Source: JACCYI01 sp963828075
Lineage (GTDB): Bacteria; Actinomycetota; Thermoleophilia; Solirubrobacterales; Solirubrobacteraceae
Direction: 5' to 3'
Length of the DNA: 64,000 nt
NCBI GenBank assembly: GCA_963828075.1
Contig: CAWHDH010000021.1
Location: forward strand, 3,658,001-3,722,000
Part shown: one piece after another, positions 46,972 through 55,546 of the stretch
Layout of the letters: each line of letters opens with the position of its first letter
Numbering within the stretch: the first letter of the stretch is position 1
Made by a program: the position numbers and the translations under genes
The notes under the pieces: model-generated
Database searches by the model: none
What the model saw: the letters and a program-made list of their open reading frames with translations, nothing else
Told to the model about the DNA's origin: nothing

Positions 46972-48155
46972 CGGCCGCGTGGATGCTCGTGCGGGCCGAC
47001 CTCTGCGACGGCGAGGTCGCGGTGAGCGCGGTGGATCGCGACGGCGGCGTGCGGCGCCTCGCGGCTTGGCCGGCGACGGCGGACGACGACTTCGCGGCGT
47101 CGTGGTCGCCCGACGGGGCGCACGTCGCGGTGCTCGCGGGCGGGGAGCTGAGCGTCGTGTCGGCGGTCGACGGAGCGGTCGCGTCGGCGGGGACGCTCTC
47201 GCCCCCTCCTGAGCCCGACGGCCCGCCGTTTCACAGCACCGAGCCCGTGATCGTGTGGCAGCCAAGCGGTGCACCGCTCGTGCTGCGTCCAGGGTTGGAA
47301 GGGCCATCGCTGATCCCGCTTCAGGACGGTTGGGAGGTCAGACTGCACGGCGCGGTGGAGGTCGACGGCGGTCACACCGGCCATGGCTCGAGCTGGATGG
47401 GTCTCATGTCCGAACCCGGGACGTCGGCCGAGGCGATGAGAGCGGAGCGGGCGCGTCTGGACGAGCGTGAGGCGCTCGTCGCGAGCCGGCCGATCGCGTT
47501 CGGCCTGACCGCCGTCCGAAACGGGGTCGAGATTCCCGTGCACGAGGAGCGTCGCGCCCCGGCTGAAGGCGTGACCAAGCTGCACTGGCCGCCGATCGTC
47601 GGGCCGCGGGGGGTGCTGCTGCGTCGCAGCGTCGAGACGATGGATCGGCAAGCCGGCGGCCGCATCCGGAGCGACATCGAGATGCAGCACCCGTGGCTGG
47701 TGACGCCCGCCGGCGCGGTGCGGACGCTCCCGTTCGAGCTCGGCGTCTCGCCGCTCGCGACGCTTCCCGACGGCCGCTTCCTCCTGCCCGGCGCCGACGC
47801 GCTGTGGCGCGACGGCCGCGACGAGCCGTTGCACGCGCTCGCGGACGGCGGGCGGCTCGAGCCGGTCCGGCTCGACGGCGACCCGGTGTCGGCGTCCGCA
47901 ATGCTGGCGGCGGTCGCCGAGGACCTGCTCCCCGCCGAGCCGCCCGAGATCCCCGAGGACGCCCTCTGGGGGTTCGAAGCCGCGCGCGTGGACGCCGAGA
48001 CCGGCGAGCTGGTCCTCCTGCTCGCCGAAGACTTCGAGATCGCCGACGGCGTGCGCTGGGTGGTGCTGACGATCGCGCTGGCGGGATCCGGCGCCCCGCG
48101 GCTCGTGGCGCGGGGCGAGGCTCCGGCCGGCTCCCGCACTGTCGTCGTGCTCTGA
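46968..48155 (+). CDS. Unknown 395-residue protein coupled to ATPase
   Basis: The start codon overlaps the ATPase stop (ATGA). The protein is rich in beta strands with repeated S-P-D-G/L-P-D-G elements (DDFAASWSPDGAHVAVLAGGELSVVSAVDG, ELGVSPLATLPDGRFLLPGADALW), suggesting WD40/TolB-like propeller blades. A central charged helical insert (AEAMRAERARLDEREALVA) interrupts the blades. There is no signal peptide, so it should be cytoplasmic with the ATPase. I do not recognise a named family. Confidence 0.7.
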   Translation: MTAAWMLVRADLCDGEVAVSAVDRDGGVRRLAAWPATADDDFAASWSPDGAHVAVLAGGELSVVSAVDGAVASAGTLSPPPEPDGPPFHSTEPVIVWQPSGAPLVLRPGLEGPSLIPLQDGWEVRLHGAVEVDGGHTGHGSSWMGLMSEPGTSAEAMRAERARLDEREALVASRPIAFGLTAVRNGVEIPVHEERRAPAEGVTKLHWPPIVGPRGVLLRRSVETMDRQAGGRIRSDIEMQHPWLVTPAGAVRTLPFELGVSPLATLPDGRFLLPGADALWRDGRDEPLHALADGGRLEPVRLDGDPVSASAMLAAVAEDLLPAEPPEIPEDALWGFEAARVDAETGELVLLLAEDFEIADGVRWVVLTIALAGSGAPRLVARGEAPAGSRTVVVL

Positions 48156-48214
48156 GTCCGACGACCCGCCGGCGACACGTCGCACTCCTCCTTCGATGCG
48201 GGGTTGCCGGTCGG

Positions 48215-48486
48215 CTACGGCGCGGGCAATGGCGCCGTGCGCTCCACGTCCCCGGGACCGTTGGGCGCCGCCGGGGCCTCCGGCTCGAAGACGACGAAGG
48301 CAACGGCGCCTGATTCGATCACCACGAACGAGTCGACGAAGCCGTAGTACGAGTCGGGAGACCCGTGAGCCGCTCGCCCTCGCCACCCGCGCCCAGACGC
48401 CGGACGGCGGCGACCCGCCCGGCGACCAGGACCTCCAAGACCACCCCGCACAACAGCATCAGGGCGACCGCGAGGACCAAGCGCAT
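48215..48486 (-). pseudogene. Small membrane protein with apparent one-base deletion
   Basis: ATG 48486 opens RLVLAVALMLLCGVVLEVLVAGRVAAVRRLG, a clear membrane segment, and runs to GERLTGLP. Around 48354-48361 the frame would need one extra base to continue into PDSYYGFVDSFVVIESGAVAFVVFEPEAPAAP. That second piece looks like a structured protein end and runs to the TAG at 48215. Together they would make a 90-residue membrane-anchored protein. The reading is inferred from composition; no family is recognised. Confidence 0.4.
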
Positions 48487-48531
48487 GGTCCGCCAACGGC
48501 CGCCCGGCGGCAGGTTTCGCTTATCGCCGGC

Positions 48532-49167
48532 TCAAGCGGCCGCCCGCCCGGTGAGCTGGCGCAGGAACTCGACGATCTCCGCCGGCGCCTTCTCCGGCGA
48601 GCCGGAGTCGAACGGGGGCTGGGGGTCGTACTCCGTCGCGAGCTGGATGACCTGGGCGACCTGGTCGCCGGCGATCCGCGCCACGAGCGTCAGCGCCATG
48701 TCGATCCCCGCGCTCACGCCGGCCGCGGTGACGATGTCGCCGTCGAACACGACACGCTCGGTGACCGGCTCCGCGCCGAGTGCGCGCAGCTCCTCCAGGG
48801 CGGTCCAGTGGGACGTCGCGCGCCGGCCGTCGAGGACGCCGGCGGCGGCGAGGATCAGCGAGCCGGTGCAGACCGACGTGGTCCATGTCGCGGTTTCTGA
48901 CGCACGACGGACCCACTCGAGCGCGGCCTCGCCGGCCCGCCCGACCACGTCGCCGGGACCGCCGGGGATCAGCAGGATGTCGGGCGCGGGCATGTCGGCG
49001 ATCGCTCGGTCGGCGGTGACGCCGAGCGCGCCGGTGTCCGACCGGATCTCGCCCGCCTCGACGCCGACGAACGTGACGCGGGCATCCGGGAGCCGGGCGA
49101 GCACCTCGTACGGGCCGATCGCGTCGAGGGCGGTGAAGCGGTCGTAGAGCAGGATGGCGATGTCCAT
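48532..49167 (-). CDS. DJ-1/PfpI-family protein, isonitrile-hydratase-like
   Basis: The 211-residue product has IAILLYDRFTALDAIGPYEVLARLP at the N terminus and the nucleophile elbow WTTSVCTGSLILAAAGVLDGRRATSHW, whose Cys is the active residue. The end is GVSAGIDMALTLVARIAG. This pattern matches isonitrile hydratase-like members of the DJ-1 superfamily. The family Glu before the elbow is present in the N-terminal strand region. It lies 15 bases downstream of the GlxA-type regulator, so they form an operon. An AGAGGA site precedes the ATG. Confidence 0.9.
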   Translation of the reverse strand: MDIAILLYDRFTALDAIGPYEVLARLPDARVTFVGVEAGEIRSDTGALGVTADRAIADMPAPDILLIPGGPGDVVGRAGEAALEWVRRASETATWTTSVCTGSLILAAAGVLDGRRATSHWTALEELRALGAEPVTERVVFDGDIVTAAGVSAGIDMALTLVARIAGDQVAQVIQLATEYDPQPPFDSGSPEKAPAEIVEFLRQLTGRAAA

Positions 49168-49182
49168 CGGGGTCCTCTTTCG

Positions 49183-50124
49183 CTAGACGGGAACAGGGGA
49201 GAAGCGGCGGCGGTACTCGGTCGGGCCGACCCCGAGGACGCGCAGGAAGGCGCGGCGCATCGTCTCCGGGGTGCCGAACCCGCACCCGGCGGCGATCCGC
49301 TCGACGGGCTGGCGGGATTCCTCGAGCCGGCGGCGCGCGACCTCGACGCGCACGCGCTCGACGTAGCGGCCCGGAGTGACGCCGACCTGGGCGGAGAACG
49401 CGCGGGCGAAGTGGCGCGGGCTCATCGCGGCGCGAGCGGCGAGCGCCTCGACGCCGAGGTCCGCGTCCGGGTGCTCGACGATCCACTGCTGCACGGTACG
49501 CAGCTCGTCGCGCTCGGCCAGCTGGCCCGCCAGCTGGGCGGAGAACTGCGCCTGGCCGCCCGGCCGTTGCAGGAAGAGCACGAGCTCGCGGGCGATCTTC
49601 AGCGCGAGGTCGCGGCCGTGGTCCTCCTCGACCAGCGCGAGGGCGAGGTCCATGCCGGCAGTGACACCGGCCGAGGTGGCGAACCGGCCGTCGCGGACGA
49701 AGATGGGATCGGGGTCGACGCGGACCGCGGGGTAGCGGCGGGCGAACGCGTCGCACCAGCCCCAGTGGGTCGTCGCGCGGCGGCCGTCGAGCAGGCCGGC
49801 CTCGGCGAGCAGGAACGCGCCGGTGCAGACGGACGCGACGCGGCGCGCGCGCCCGGCGACCTCTCGCACCGCGGCAACGACGGCCGGGTCACCGACCGCC
49901 GCGCGCGTCCCCTCGCCGCCGGCCACAACGAAGGTGTCGACGGCGCCGTCGAACGCGAGGAGATCGCGCTGGCCGACGAGCCCGAGCCCGCTGGAGGAGC
50001 GCACCGGCAGGCCGCCCGGCGTCGCCACCTCGACGTGCAGGCCGGCGGCGGCGAACACCTCGAGCGGCCCGGTGACGTCGAGGCTCTGGGCCTCGTCGAA
50101 CGCGGCGATGAGGACATCGGGCAT
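49183..50124 (-). CDS. GlxA-family AraC-type regulator with DJ-1/PfpI domain
   Basis: The 313-residue product has an N-terminal DJ-1-like domain (VLIAAFDEAQSLDVTGPLEVFAAAG, RVASVCTGAFLLAEAGLLDGRRATTHW). The C-terminal AraC DNA-binding domain reads DLGVEALAARAAMSPRHFARAFSAQVGVTPGRYVERVRVEVARRRLEE, then VERIAAGCGFGTPETMRRAFLRVLGVGPTEYRRRF. Such regulators sense small molecules with the DJ-1 domain. Its neighbour is an enzyme of the same fold, probably its target. ATG 50124 or 50136 may be used. Confidence 0.9.
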   Translation of the reverse strand: MPDVLIAAFDEAQSLDVTGPLEVFAAAGLHVEVATPGGLPVRSSSGLGLVGQRDLLAFDGAVDTFVVAGGEGTRAAVGDPAVVAAVREVAGRARRVASVCTGAFLLAEAGLLDGRRATTHWGWCDAFARRYPAVRVDPDPIFVRDGRFATSAGVTAGMDLALALVEEDHGRDLALKIARELVLFLQRPGGQAQFSAQLAGQLAERDELRTVQQWIVEHPDADLGVEALAARAAMSPRHFARAFSAQVGVTPGRYVERVRVEVARRRLEESRQPVERIAAGCGFGTPETMRRAFLRVLGVGPTEYRRRFSPVPV

Positions 50125-50178
50125 GGCGGCGATCATCCCGCGGCAGCCGCGTGGCCGCAATGACGTATATCCCTCTAA

Positions 50179-51306
50179 TCAGGACTTCAGCCATGCGCGG
50201 ATCTCGTCGCCGTGCTCGTCGAGTTGCGGCGGCGGGCGGTGCACCGTGCCGAGCGGGACGGCCGGCGCGGGTGTGGGGCGCCCGTCGGCGTCGGCCAGCG
50301 GCTCCAATCCGAGGGCGTCGGCGAGCGCGAACGCCTCGGCGACGTCGTTGATCGGCCCGACCGGCACGGCGGCGGCCCGCAACAGCGCGATCCAGTGGTC
50401 TGCGGGCTCGCGCGCGAAGACCCCGGCGAGTGCCTCCGTCAGCGCGTCGGCCTCCGCGACACGCGCGGCGTTGGTCGCGAAGCGCTCGTCGGCCGCGAGC
50501 CCCGGCTCGCCGATCGCCTCGCACAGCCGCGCGAACAGGCGGTCGTTCCCACAGGCGAGCGCGAACGGGCGGTCGGCGGCGGCGAACGTCTCGTACGGTG
50601 CGATCGACGGATGCCGGTTGCCGCGCCGGTGCGGGAGCGCGCCGCCGAGCAGCCAGCCGGATCCCTGGTTGAGCAGCGCGGCCAGCGAGGACTCGAGCAG
50701 CGACACCTCGACGTGCCGGCCCACGCCGGTCGCCTCGCGCTCGCGCAGCGCCGCCTGGATGCCGACGACGGCGAGCAGGCCGCAGACGAGGTCCACCACG
50801 GCGGCGCCGGCCTTCAACGGCGGCCCGTCGGCCTCGCCGGTGACGCTCATGAGCCCGCCCATCGCCTGCAGCAGCAGGTCGTAGCCGGGGAGGCCGGCGG
50901 CCGCCGGCGAGGAGCCGAACGCGGTGATCGAGCACGACACGAGCGCGGGGTTGCCAGTCCCGCGCAGGGTGTCGCCGTCGAGGCCCCACTCGGCCATCAG
51001 GCTCGGCCGGAAGGACTCGACCAGCACGTCGGCGCGCATCGCCAGACGCCGGGCCAGGTCCCGCCCGGCGGGATCGACCAGGTCGATCGCGACCGATCGC
51101 TTGTTGCGGTTCAGGCCGAGGTAGTACGTGCTCTCGCCCTCGCGCCACGGCGGCCCCCAGCCGCGCGTGTCGTCGCCGGTGCCGGGCCGCTCGACCTTGA
51201 TGACGTCGGCGCCGAGGTCGCCGAGCGTCATCGTGGCGAACGGGCCGGCGAGGACGCGGGAGAAGTCCGCGACCAGCAGGCCGTGCAGAGGTCCGGGCTC
51301 GGTCAC
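50179..51306 (-). CDS. Family III CoA transferase (CaiB/BaiF type)
   Basis: The 375-residue product opens LHGLLVADFSRVLAGPFATMTLGDLGADVIKVERPGTGDDTRGWGPPW and has the catalytic-Asp region AGLPGYDLLLQAMGGLMSVTGE. It also has HVEVSLLESSLAALLNQGSGWLL and the closing PVPLGTVHRPPPQLDEHGDEIRAWL-like end. It transfers CoA between carboxylic acids by a covalent aspartyl-CoA intermediate. The acid is unknown. A TAGCCT box lies 10 bases before GTG 51306. Confidence 0.92.
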   Translation of the reverse strand: MTEPGPLHGLLVADFSRVLAGPFATMTLGDLGADVIKVERPGTGDDTRGWGPPWREGESTYYLGLNRNKRSVAIDLVDPAGRDLARRLAMRADVLVESFRPSLMAEWGLDGDTLRGTGNPALVSCSITAFGSSPAAAGLPGYDLLLQAMGGLMSVTGEADGPPLKAGAAVVDLVCGLLAVVGIQAALREREATGVGRHVEVSLLESSLAALLNQGSGWLLGGALPHRRGNRHPSIAPYETFAAADRPFALACGNDRLFARLCEAIGEPGLAADERFATNAARVAEADALTEALAGVFAREPADHWIALLRAAAVPVGPINDVAEAFALADALGLEPLADADGRPTPAPAVPLGTVHRPPPQLDEHGDEIRAWLKS

Positions 51307-51319
51307 ACCGCGGCGCAGG

Positions 51320-52663
51320 CTACGGCGCGGGTGCGATCCGCGTCGCCGCCTCGGCGTACGTCGTGATCTGATCGATCGGGACGCCCGGGCCGTCGGGCCC
51401 CACGCGCGCCGACCACACCGCCGTCGGGAACCCGGAGTTCGGGGCATATGCGAGGGCCGCCGCGCTCACCCGCTCGTCGACGCCGCCGACCACCTCCGGC
51501 GGCCCGAACGCGCCGCCGGCGGGCCGTGCCGACGCGAACAGCGCGCTGTCGTTGTCAGGCGCCCCGAACCAGGCGACCACCGCGTCGCCGCCCGGACCGA
51601 CGGCGGCGAGCGGCACCAGCGTCCCGTCGTCGGGCGGCGACACCGCCACCGGCGTGCCGAAGCGCGCCGCGGCGTCGGTGCGCGCGACCTTGACCAGGCT
51701 GGCGTTCCCCTCGCGCCCGCTCCACGCCAGCAGCGCGGCGCCGTCGGGCTCGAGCGCCAGGGAGGCCGTCCCGACCACCACCGTCGTCGGCACCTGCTCG
51801 AGCAGCTGGGCCTCGCGGAAGCGCGCCTGGCCGGCGGGCCGCACGGCCGCCTGGACGAAGCCTGGCTCCGGACCGCCGCCCTCGGTCAGCTTCTGCGCCG
51901 CCCACGCCACGACGGCCCGCCCGTTCGGCGTCACGGCGGCCCGCAGCGTGGCGAAGAACGCGTCCTGGGAGCGAATCGTGTCGGTCGAGCCGAAGCTCCG
52001 GCGCCCGGGCCGGCGCAGCCTCGCCTGGACGACGCCGCGGGCGTCCCAGGCGACGAGGACGTCGCCGCGCGCGCCGACCGCCACCGTCACGCCGCGGATC
52101 CGGCCCGTCGCCAGCGTGATCGGGCGCCCGAACCGGCCGCCGGGGCGGCGCAGCGCGACCTGGACACGGTCGGTGTGGATCCCGCGGTCGTCGAACCAGG
52201 CGAGCGCCACGTCGCCGCGGGGGTTGGCGGCCAGCGTGGGGGCCACGATCCGCCGCCCCTGGACGACGGTGAGCGGAGTCGGGTCAGGGCCGCCGATGCG
52301 CGAGAACGCGGCGGCCAGGTTCACGCCGTCGTTGAGCGCGGTCACGATGCGCGTCTGCGCGTAGGTCGCACGGGCCGCCGACGCCCACTCCGGGGCCGGC
52401 CGGGGAGGACCGAACGGCGCCGCCGGGGCGGGCGGCCGGGTGGCTTGCGCGAGCGCGCGCCGCGTGTCGTCGCCGACCCCGTCCTGCTCGCTCCAGCCCG
52501 CCAGGCCGGTGCCGTCGCCGCTGAACACGACACCGGGCGCGTCGATGAACGTGTGCGCGGCCGAGATGCGCTGCGGCGCGGTCCATGGTGGCGCCGCGAT
52601 GGCCGGACCGGGTGCGGCGGCGAGACCCGCGGCGGCAAGAACGATGAGGGCGAGGGATCGCAT
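51320..52663 (-). CDS. Secreted repeat protein, predicted beta-propeller
   Basis: The 447-residue product has a signal peptide (MRSLALIVLAAAGLAAAPGPAIA). Repeating units of about 50-60 residues follow with the pattern G-D-V-x-V-A-W-x-x-x-G then V-Q-x-x-x-R-x-P-G (NPRGDVALAWFDDRGIHTDRVQVALRRPGG; GARGDVLVAWDARGVVQARLRRPG; GPGGDAVVAWFGAPDN). Such repeats are common in secreted proteins of these actinobacteria and likely fold as a propeller or sialidase-like blades. Function is unknown. It converges on nothing and is followed by the CoA transferase on the same strand. Confidence 0.75.
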   Translation of the reverse strand: MRSLALIVLAAAGLAAAPGPAIAAPPWTAPQRISAAHTFIDAPGVVFSGDGTGLAGWSEQDGVGDDTRRALAQATRPPAPAAPFGPPRPAPEWASAARATYAQTRIVTALNDGVNLAAAFSRIGGPDPTPLTVVQGRRIVAPTLAANPRGDVALAWFDDRGIHTDRVQVALRRPGGRFGRPITLATGRIRGVTVAVGARGDVLVAWDARGVVQARLRRPGRRSFGSTDTIRSQDAFFATLRAAVTPNGRAVVAWAAQKLTEGGGPEPGFVQAAVRPAGQARFREAQLLEQVPTTVVVGTASLALEPDGAALLAWSGREGNASLVKVARTDAAARFGTPVAVSPPDDGTLVPLAAVGPGGDAVVAWFGAPDNDSALFASARPAGGAFGPPEVVGGVDERVSAAALAYAPNSGFPTAVWSARVGPDGPGVPIDQITTYAEAATRIAPAP

Positions 52664-52718
52664 GCCGCTTCAACGCGCGAGACCCCCGCGAGTATCGCCT
52701 TACTAGCCTCCGACGACC

Positions 52719-53852
52719 GTGCGCACCCTCGTCATCTCCGACCTGCACATCGGCGCCGCCTCCGGCGCGGACCTGCTGCGGCGGCCTGAGCTGCGCGCGC
52801 CGCTGCTCGAGGCGCTGGACGGCGTCGACCGGCTGGTGCTGCTTGGGGACGCGGTCGAGCTGCGCGACCGCCCCCAGCGCGACGTCGTCGAGGTCGCCGG
52901 CGCGTTCTTCTCGGACGTCGGCGAGGCGCTCGGGCCCGACGGCGAGCTGCTGATCGTCCCCGGCAACCACGACCACGGGCTCGTCGCCGGCTGGATCGAC
53001 GGCCGGCTGCTCTCAGAACCGTCGGGCTTCCTCGAGCTCGACCACCGCTTCGAGCCGGCCGACGCCGGCCCGCTTGCCGCCCGCCTGGCGGCGCGCGCCG
53101 CGCCCGCCCGCGTGTCGCTCGCCTACCCGGGCGTCTGGCTGCGCGACGACGTCTTCGCGCTGCACGGCCACTACTGCGACGTCCACACCACCGTGCCCAC
53201 GTTCGAGCGGCTGGCGGCGGGAACGATGGCGCGCTTCGCGGCCGCGCTGCCCGAGCGGGGCGCGACGCCCGACGACTACGAGGCGATCCTCTCGCCGCTC
53301 TACGCGTGGATGCACACGCTCGCCCAGCGCTCCGAGCGCTCGCTCGTCTCGGCGGGCGCCAGCGTCTCCGCGCGCGCCTGGACCTCGCTGTCGGGCCGCG
53401 GCGGCCGGCGGGTCGTCGACCGCGGCAAGGCGCTGGCTCTGCGCGGCGGGTTCGCGGCCGCGGTCGGGGTCCTCAACCGCATGGGCCTGGGTCCGCTGCG
53501 CGGCGATCTCTCCGGCGACGCGCTGCGGCAAGGCGGACTGCTCGGCATCCGCGAGGCCCTGCGCCGGCTCGGGATCGAGGCGCCCCACGTCCTGTGGGGC
53601 CATTCGCACCGCGCCGGGCCGTGGGAGGGCGACGACCCGTCGGAGTGGCGGACGGTCGGCGGCGGGCGGATCGTGAACACCGGCTCGTGGGTCTACCAGC
53701 GCCACTTCCTCTCGCCCCGGCCGAACGACTCCCCCTACTGGCCCGGGACCGCGGTCGAGCTGATCGGGTCAGAGCCGCCGCGGCTGCGCCGCCTGCTCGG
53801 CGACCGCGGGCACGACCAGCTCACGCCCCCGGCGGCGCCGGCCCCGGCGTGA
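52719..53852 (+). CDS. Calcineurin-like metallophosphoesterase
   Basis: The 377-residue product has all metal motifs of the superfamily: VISDLHIG (D-x-H), RLVLLGDAVELR (G-D), LLIVPGNHDHG (G-N-H-D) and VLWGHSHRAG (G-H-x-H). A helical insert at about residues 120-270 separates the third and fourth motifs. It is probably an UDP-diacylglucosamine- or cyclic-nucleotide-type phosphoesterase; the substrate is open. A TAGCCT box ends 9 bases before the GTG. Its last 32 bases overlap the convergent redoxin gene. Confidence 0.88.
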   Translation: MRTLVISDLHIGAASGADLLRRPELRAPLLEALDGVDRLVLLGDAVELRDRPQRDVVEVAGAFFSDVGEALGPDGELLIVPGNHDHGLVAGWIDGRLLSEPSGFLELDHRFEPADAGPLAARLAARAAPARVSLAYPGVWLRDDVFALHGHYCDVHTTVPTFERLAAGTMARFAAALPERGATPDDYEAILSPLYAWMHTLAQRSERSLVSAGASVSARAWTSLSGRGGRRVVDRGKALALRGGFAAAVGVLNRMGLGPLRGDLSGDALRQGGLLGIREALRRLGIEAPHVLWGHSHRAGPWEGDDPSEWRTVGGGRIVNTGSWVYQRHFLSPRPNDSPYWPGTAVELIGSEPPRLRRLLGDRGHDQLTPPAAPAPA

Positions 53853-54576
53853 AGCACGTCGCGTGGCAGACGACGCCCTCGCCGACCTCCAGCTGGAGGT
53901 CGCCGACCGTGTGGTGGGCGTGCTCGACCAGGGGATACGCCCCGGGATGGGTCACCGCGATCGCCCGGCCGTTGGCACGGGCCGTGCCGGCGCCCTCGAG
54001 CACCGCCCAGACGCCGCCCGCCTCATAGCGGCCCGAGTAGGCGCCGGGCTGATCCTCGGTCTGCGCCGGGAGCAGCGAGCCCGGGGCATCCTCGGGCCGG
54101 ATCGGTGCCACGGTCTCGCGCTCGATCCCGAGCAGCGACTGGATCTCCCGCTCGGTCTCCTCGTACGCGCCCTCGCCGTAGTGCAGCGAATACAGGCGGA
54201 GCTCCTGGTCCCACAGGTAACGCGCGGGCCATCCCTCGTTGCCGTAAACGTCCCAGATGTCGAGCTCGCCGTCGATCACGACCGGATACGGGACCTCGAG
54301 CCGCGCGACGGCGGCGCGGACGTTCTCCTCGTCGCGGGCGGGGAGGAACCCCCCGGTGTGGACGCCGATGACCCGGAGGCCGGCGTCCGCGTAGCGCTCG
54401 TGCCACGCGACCATGTAGGGGAGCGTCCGCAGCGAGTTCACGCGGCAGAAGTCCCAGAACTCGACGAGGACGGGGCGGCCCCGCTGCTGGTCCATCCGCA
54501 AGGGCGCGACGTTCACCCAGGGCAGGCGCGCGGGGAACATCGGCGCGTAGATCTCGGCGTCGGCGGGAGCGCGCAT
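53821..54576 (-). CDS. DipZ-like thioredoxin-fold protein lacking the CxxC
   Basis: The 251-residue product matches the soluble DipZ/AhpC-TSA group. It has RGRPVLVEFWDFCRVNSLRTLPYMVAWHERYADAGLRVIGVHTGGF, then YPVVIDGELDIWDVYGNEGWPARYLWDQ, and a C-terminal beta domain. Where DipZ proteins have C-x-x-C (S-C-I-N-C), this protein reads C-R-V-N-S. Both catalytic positions are replaced and a Cys sits one residue earlier. It is therefore unlikely to be a normal disulfide reductase and may bind or use a single thiol. There is no signal peptide. Confidence 0.8.
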   Translation of the reverse strand: MRAPADAEIYAPMFPARLPWVNVAPLRMDQQRGRPVLVEFWDFCRVNSLRTLPYMVAWHERYADAGLRVIGVHTGGFLPARDEENVRAAVARLEVPYPVVIDGELDIWDVYGNEGWPARYLWDQELRLYSLHYGEGAYEETEREIQSLLGIERETVAPIRPEDAPGSLLPAQTEDQPGAYSGRYEAGGVWAVLEGAGTARANGRAIAVTHPGAYPLVEHAHHTVGDLQLEVGEGVVCHATCFTPGPAPPGA

Positions 54577-54731
54577 CGCGGCGCGCGACGGTAGCAGCGT
54601 CCACCGGCCTGGACGGATGTTCTATTAAGACGGGCGAAACGTTCGGGGGCGGACGTTGTTATTGCCTCCGACGCCACTACGGTGGCCAACTTCATCACGA
54701 CCCTGCACGTCCCTCCAGGAGGAGAACCACC

Positions 54732-55475
54732 TTGCGCAAGACTCGCACGATCGCCCTCGGGCTGATCGCCTCGCTCAGCTTCGCCGGCGTCGCCATCGCC
54801 CAGAGCGCCGATCCGTCGCACACGGTCGACATCAGCGTCGGCGCTGGTAGCCCGAAGGCCGGCAAGAAGACCAAGCCGAAGCAGGTCAAGAAGGTCGAGC
54901 TCGAGATCGAGAACAACCGCGCGGCCAAGACCACGGCGAGCCGGATCGAGATCCGCTTCCCGAAGGAGATCAAGATCAACACGAAGGGCTTCGACGACTG
55001 CTCGGCCTCGACGCTCGAGAACGACGGTCCGAGTGCCTGCCCGCGTGGCTCGCGGCTCGGCAAGGGCACCGCTGAGGCGCTCGTCGGCCCCGACCAGGCC
55101 CCGCTGAAGTTCACCAACGAGTTCTTCGTCGGCGGCCCCAAGGTCCTCACGATCAACCTCAAGCAGGTCGGTGGCGACGTCCAGGCGATCCTGCTCGCGA
55201 AGATCAAGCCGACGCCCAAGGGCCAGAAGCTGGTCATCGACATCCCCGGCAACCTGCAGCAGCCGGCCCCCGGCCTGTACTCGGCGCTGACGTCGATCAC
55301 GAACGAGCTCGAGGGCACCACCGGCAAGGGCCGCAAGAAGCACGGCATCTTCGAGTCGACGGGCTGCGCGAAGGGCTCGTGGGAGTTCGAGTCGACGCTG
55401 ACCTACGCGGCGAACCCCAACCCGCCGGCCAAGTCGAAGTCGTCGGCCACCGACGAGGTGAAGTGCAAGAAGTAG
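54732..55475 (+). CDS. Secreted Lys-rich protein of unknown function
   Basis: The TTG start is set by a strong GGAGGAG ribosome binding site 8 bases upstream and a signal peptide (MRKTRTIALGLIASLSFAGVAIA). The 247-residue product has a mature region rich in Lys and beta strands (KKVELEIENNRAAKTTASRIEIRFPKEIKINTKGFDDC). Five Cys probably form disulfides. It ends in a Lys/Ser tail with DEVKCKK. I do not recognise a family. The clear terminator just downstream and strong RBS suggest high expression as a single gene. Confidence 0.75.
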   Translation: MRKTRTIALGLIASLSFAGVAIAQSADPSHTVDISVGAGSPKAGKKTKPKQVKKVELEIENNRAAKTTASRIEIRFPKEIKINTKGFDDCSASTLENDGPSACPRGSRLGKGTAEALVGPDQAPLKFTNEFFVGGPKVLTINLKQVGGDVQAILLAKIKPTPKGQKLVIDIPGNLQQPAPGLYSALTSITNELEGTTGKGRKKHGIFESTGCAKGSWEFESTLTYAANPNPPAKSKSSATDEVKCKK

Positions 55476-55497
55476 CGCGCGCAGACTAAGGACCTTC

Positions 55498-55532
55498 GAC
55501 GGCCCCGCCATTCGGCGGGGCCGTCGGCTTTT
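55498..55532 (+). terminator. Intrinsic terminator after the secreted-protein gene
   Basis: A 12-base perfect stem (55498-55509 and 55514-55525), with loop ATTC, is followed by GGCTTTT. It is the only canonical rho-independent terminator I see in the window. It separates this gene from the following operon. Confidence 0.9.
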
Positions 55533-55533
55533 C

Positions 55534-55539
55534 TAGACT
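55534..55539 (+). promoter_or_regulatory. -10 box TAGACT for cupredoxin-like operon
   Basis: It ends 7 bases before ATG 55547, directly behind the terminator. Confidence 0.6.
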
Positions 55540-55546
55540 CGGTCGC

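Noticed and set aside
10649..54634. The 10-mer TTAAGACGGG at 10649-10658 and 54625-54634
   Set aside because: Only two copies, in unrelated contexts and at different distances from genes, so chance sharing of an AT-rich intergenic word is the simplest view.
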